Origin: Bacilli bacterium
Lineage (GTDB): Bacteria; Bacillota; Bacilli; Tumebacillales; JAQBPP01
Direction: 5' to 3'
NCBI GenBank assembly: GCA_028287455.1
Contig: JAQBPP010000008.1
Location: 1 to 5,917, forward strand
DNA length: 5,917 nucleotides
The notes beneath the pieces were generated by a model. It was not told the origin of the DNA and made no database searches. It saw only the letters and a program-made list of their open reading frames with translations. Both the position numbers and the translations under genes were made by a program. Within the stretch, counting starts at the first letter, position 1. Each line of letters opens with the position of its first letter. Positions 5,530 through 5,917 of this stretch are shown piece after piece.

Positions 5530-5917
5530 GTGGCATACGTGTTACTTCATTCAGGGCAGCTCTCCGCGAAACGTCTGGCTAAACGCTTAACAGATTGTAC
5601 GGCAGCAGAAGAGCTTGTTTCGTCAGCCAGCGAGGATGTGGTGATCCGGTGGGGATCTCAGCAGGGCGCCGATCGGGCAGCAGTGTTCAATTCCCGCAGA
5701 GCGCTGCAAAATGTGGAAAACCGTAAGCAAATGCTGCTAATGTTACAAAGTTCAGGGATTCGTACTCCGCTAGCGGCTGGAGCTACCGGTGAAGGCAACT
5801 ACCGGGAAACCCGGCTGCGGCTGACTCGTCATTACAGAGTTCCAGTAGTGAATATGAAAGTGATGTCGCTCTTTCGTTCGGATGGGGACACGATATGGCT
5901 GGATCGCAGGATTGGCA
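5530..5917 (+). CDS. Putative amidoligase / COOH.NH2 ligase-like protein (3' partial)
   Basis: The frame opens at the GTG at 5530 and runs off the window after 129 complete codons. It starts MAYVLLHSGQLSAKRL and contains VIRWGS (38-43), FNSRRALQNVENRKQML (53-69) and GIRTPLAAG (76-84). An IRWG motif, then an NS-R-AL element, a lysine helix and a TP turn is what I recall from the putative amidoligases related to the phage phiEco32 COOH.NH2 ligase type 2 family and from other ATP-grasp pre-domains. Residues 104-123 (VPVVNMKVMSLFRSDGDTIW) would begin the nucleotide-binding part. The catalytic glutamate and asparagine would lie outside the window, so activity cannot be judged. It follows the second ATP-grasp gene by 48 bases with no terminator between, so it is probably the third gene of the same operon. 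Assignment to ATP-grasp in general is safer than to the exact family. Confidence 0.68.
   Translation, partial: MAYVLLHSGQLSAKRLAKRLTDCTAAEELVSSASEDVVIRWGSQQGADRAAVFNSRRALQNVENRKQMLLMLQSSGIRTPLAAGATGEGNYRETRLRLTRHYRVPVVNMKVMSLFRSDGDTIWLDRRIG

Noticed and set aside
1..5917. CRISPR arrays, insertion sequences, tRNA or rRNA genes, phage attachment sites.
   Set aside because: No direct-repeat arrays, transposase-like frames, terminal inverted repeats or cloverleaf sequences were seen by reading both strands.

Overview
The window looks like chromosomal DNA of an endospore-forming Bacillota (Bacillales). The main reasons are a clear outer spore coat morphogenetic gene (cotE), two adjacent YheC/YheD-type ATP-grasp genes (a family known from spore formers), strong AGGAGG-type ribosome binding sites and moderate base composition. 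A lineage near Brevibacillus, Effusibacillus, Tumebacillus or Paenibacillus would fit the gene content, but that is an impression, not something shown by the sequence.

Layout. (1) Positions 1-1682, plus strand: the 3' part of an M19 (membrane/renal-type) dipeptidase gene, then, after 38 bases, a complete PHP-domain phosphoesterase gene. The pair ends at a strong hairpin (1691-1724) with an A-tract before it and a T-tract after it. (2) Positions 1744-1938, minus strand: a probable small gene for a basic 64-residue protein of unknown function. It converges on the PHP gene, so the hairpin can terminate both. (3) Positions 1939-2113: a 175-base divergent control region holding the ribosome binding sites of the small gene and of cotE, and a possible sporulation-sigma promoter for cotE. 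(4) Positions 2114-2650: cotE, closed by a perfect GC-rich terminator. (5) Positions 2711-5917, plus strand: three ligase-like genes in a row with short gaps (20 and 48 bases). Two are complete, diverged YheC/YheD-type ATP-grasp proteins. The third is cut by the window end, and its N-terminus resembles the putative amidoligase family (phiEco32-like COOH.NH2 ligase type).

How it may work together. CotE recruits outer-coat proteins to the developing spore. ATP-grasp and amidoligase-type enzymes join a carboxylate to an amine using ATP. Their clustering beside cotE suggests a spore-surface modification or peptide-tagging pathway, with cotE expressed in the mother cell and the ligases reached by readthrough or by a hidden promoter. 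The ligase substrates cannot be read from the sequence. The dipeptidase-PHP pair looks like a separate transcription unit. The most novel items are the undescribed 64-residue reverse-strand gene and the cotE-linked triple ligase cluster.
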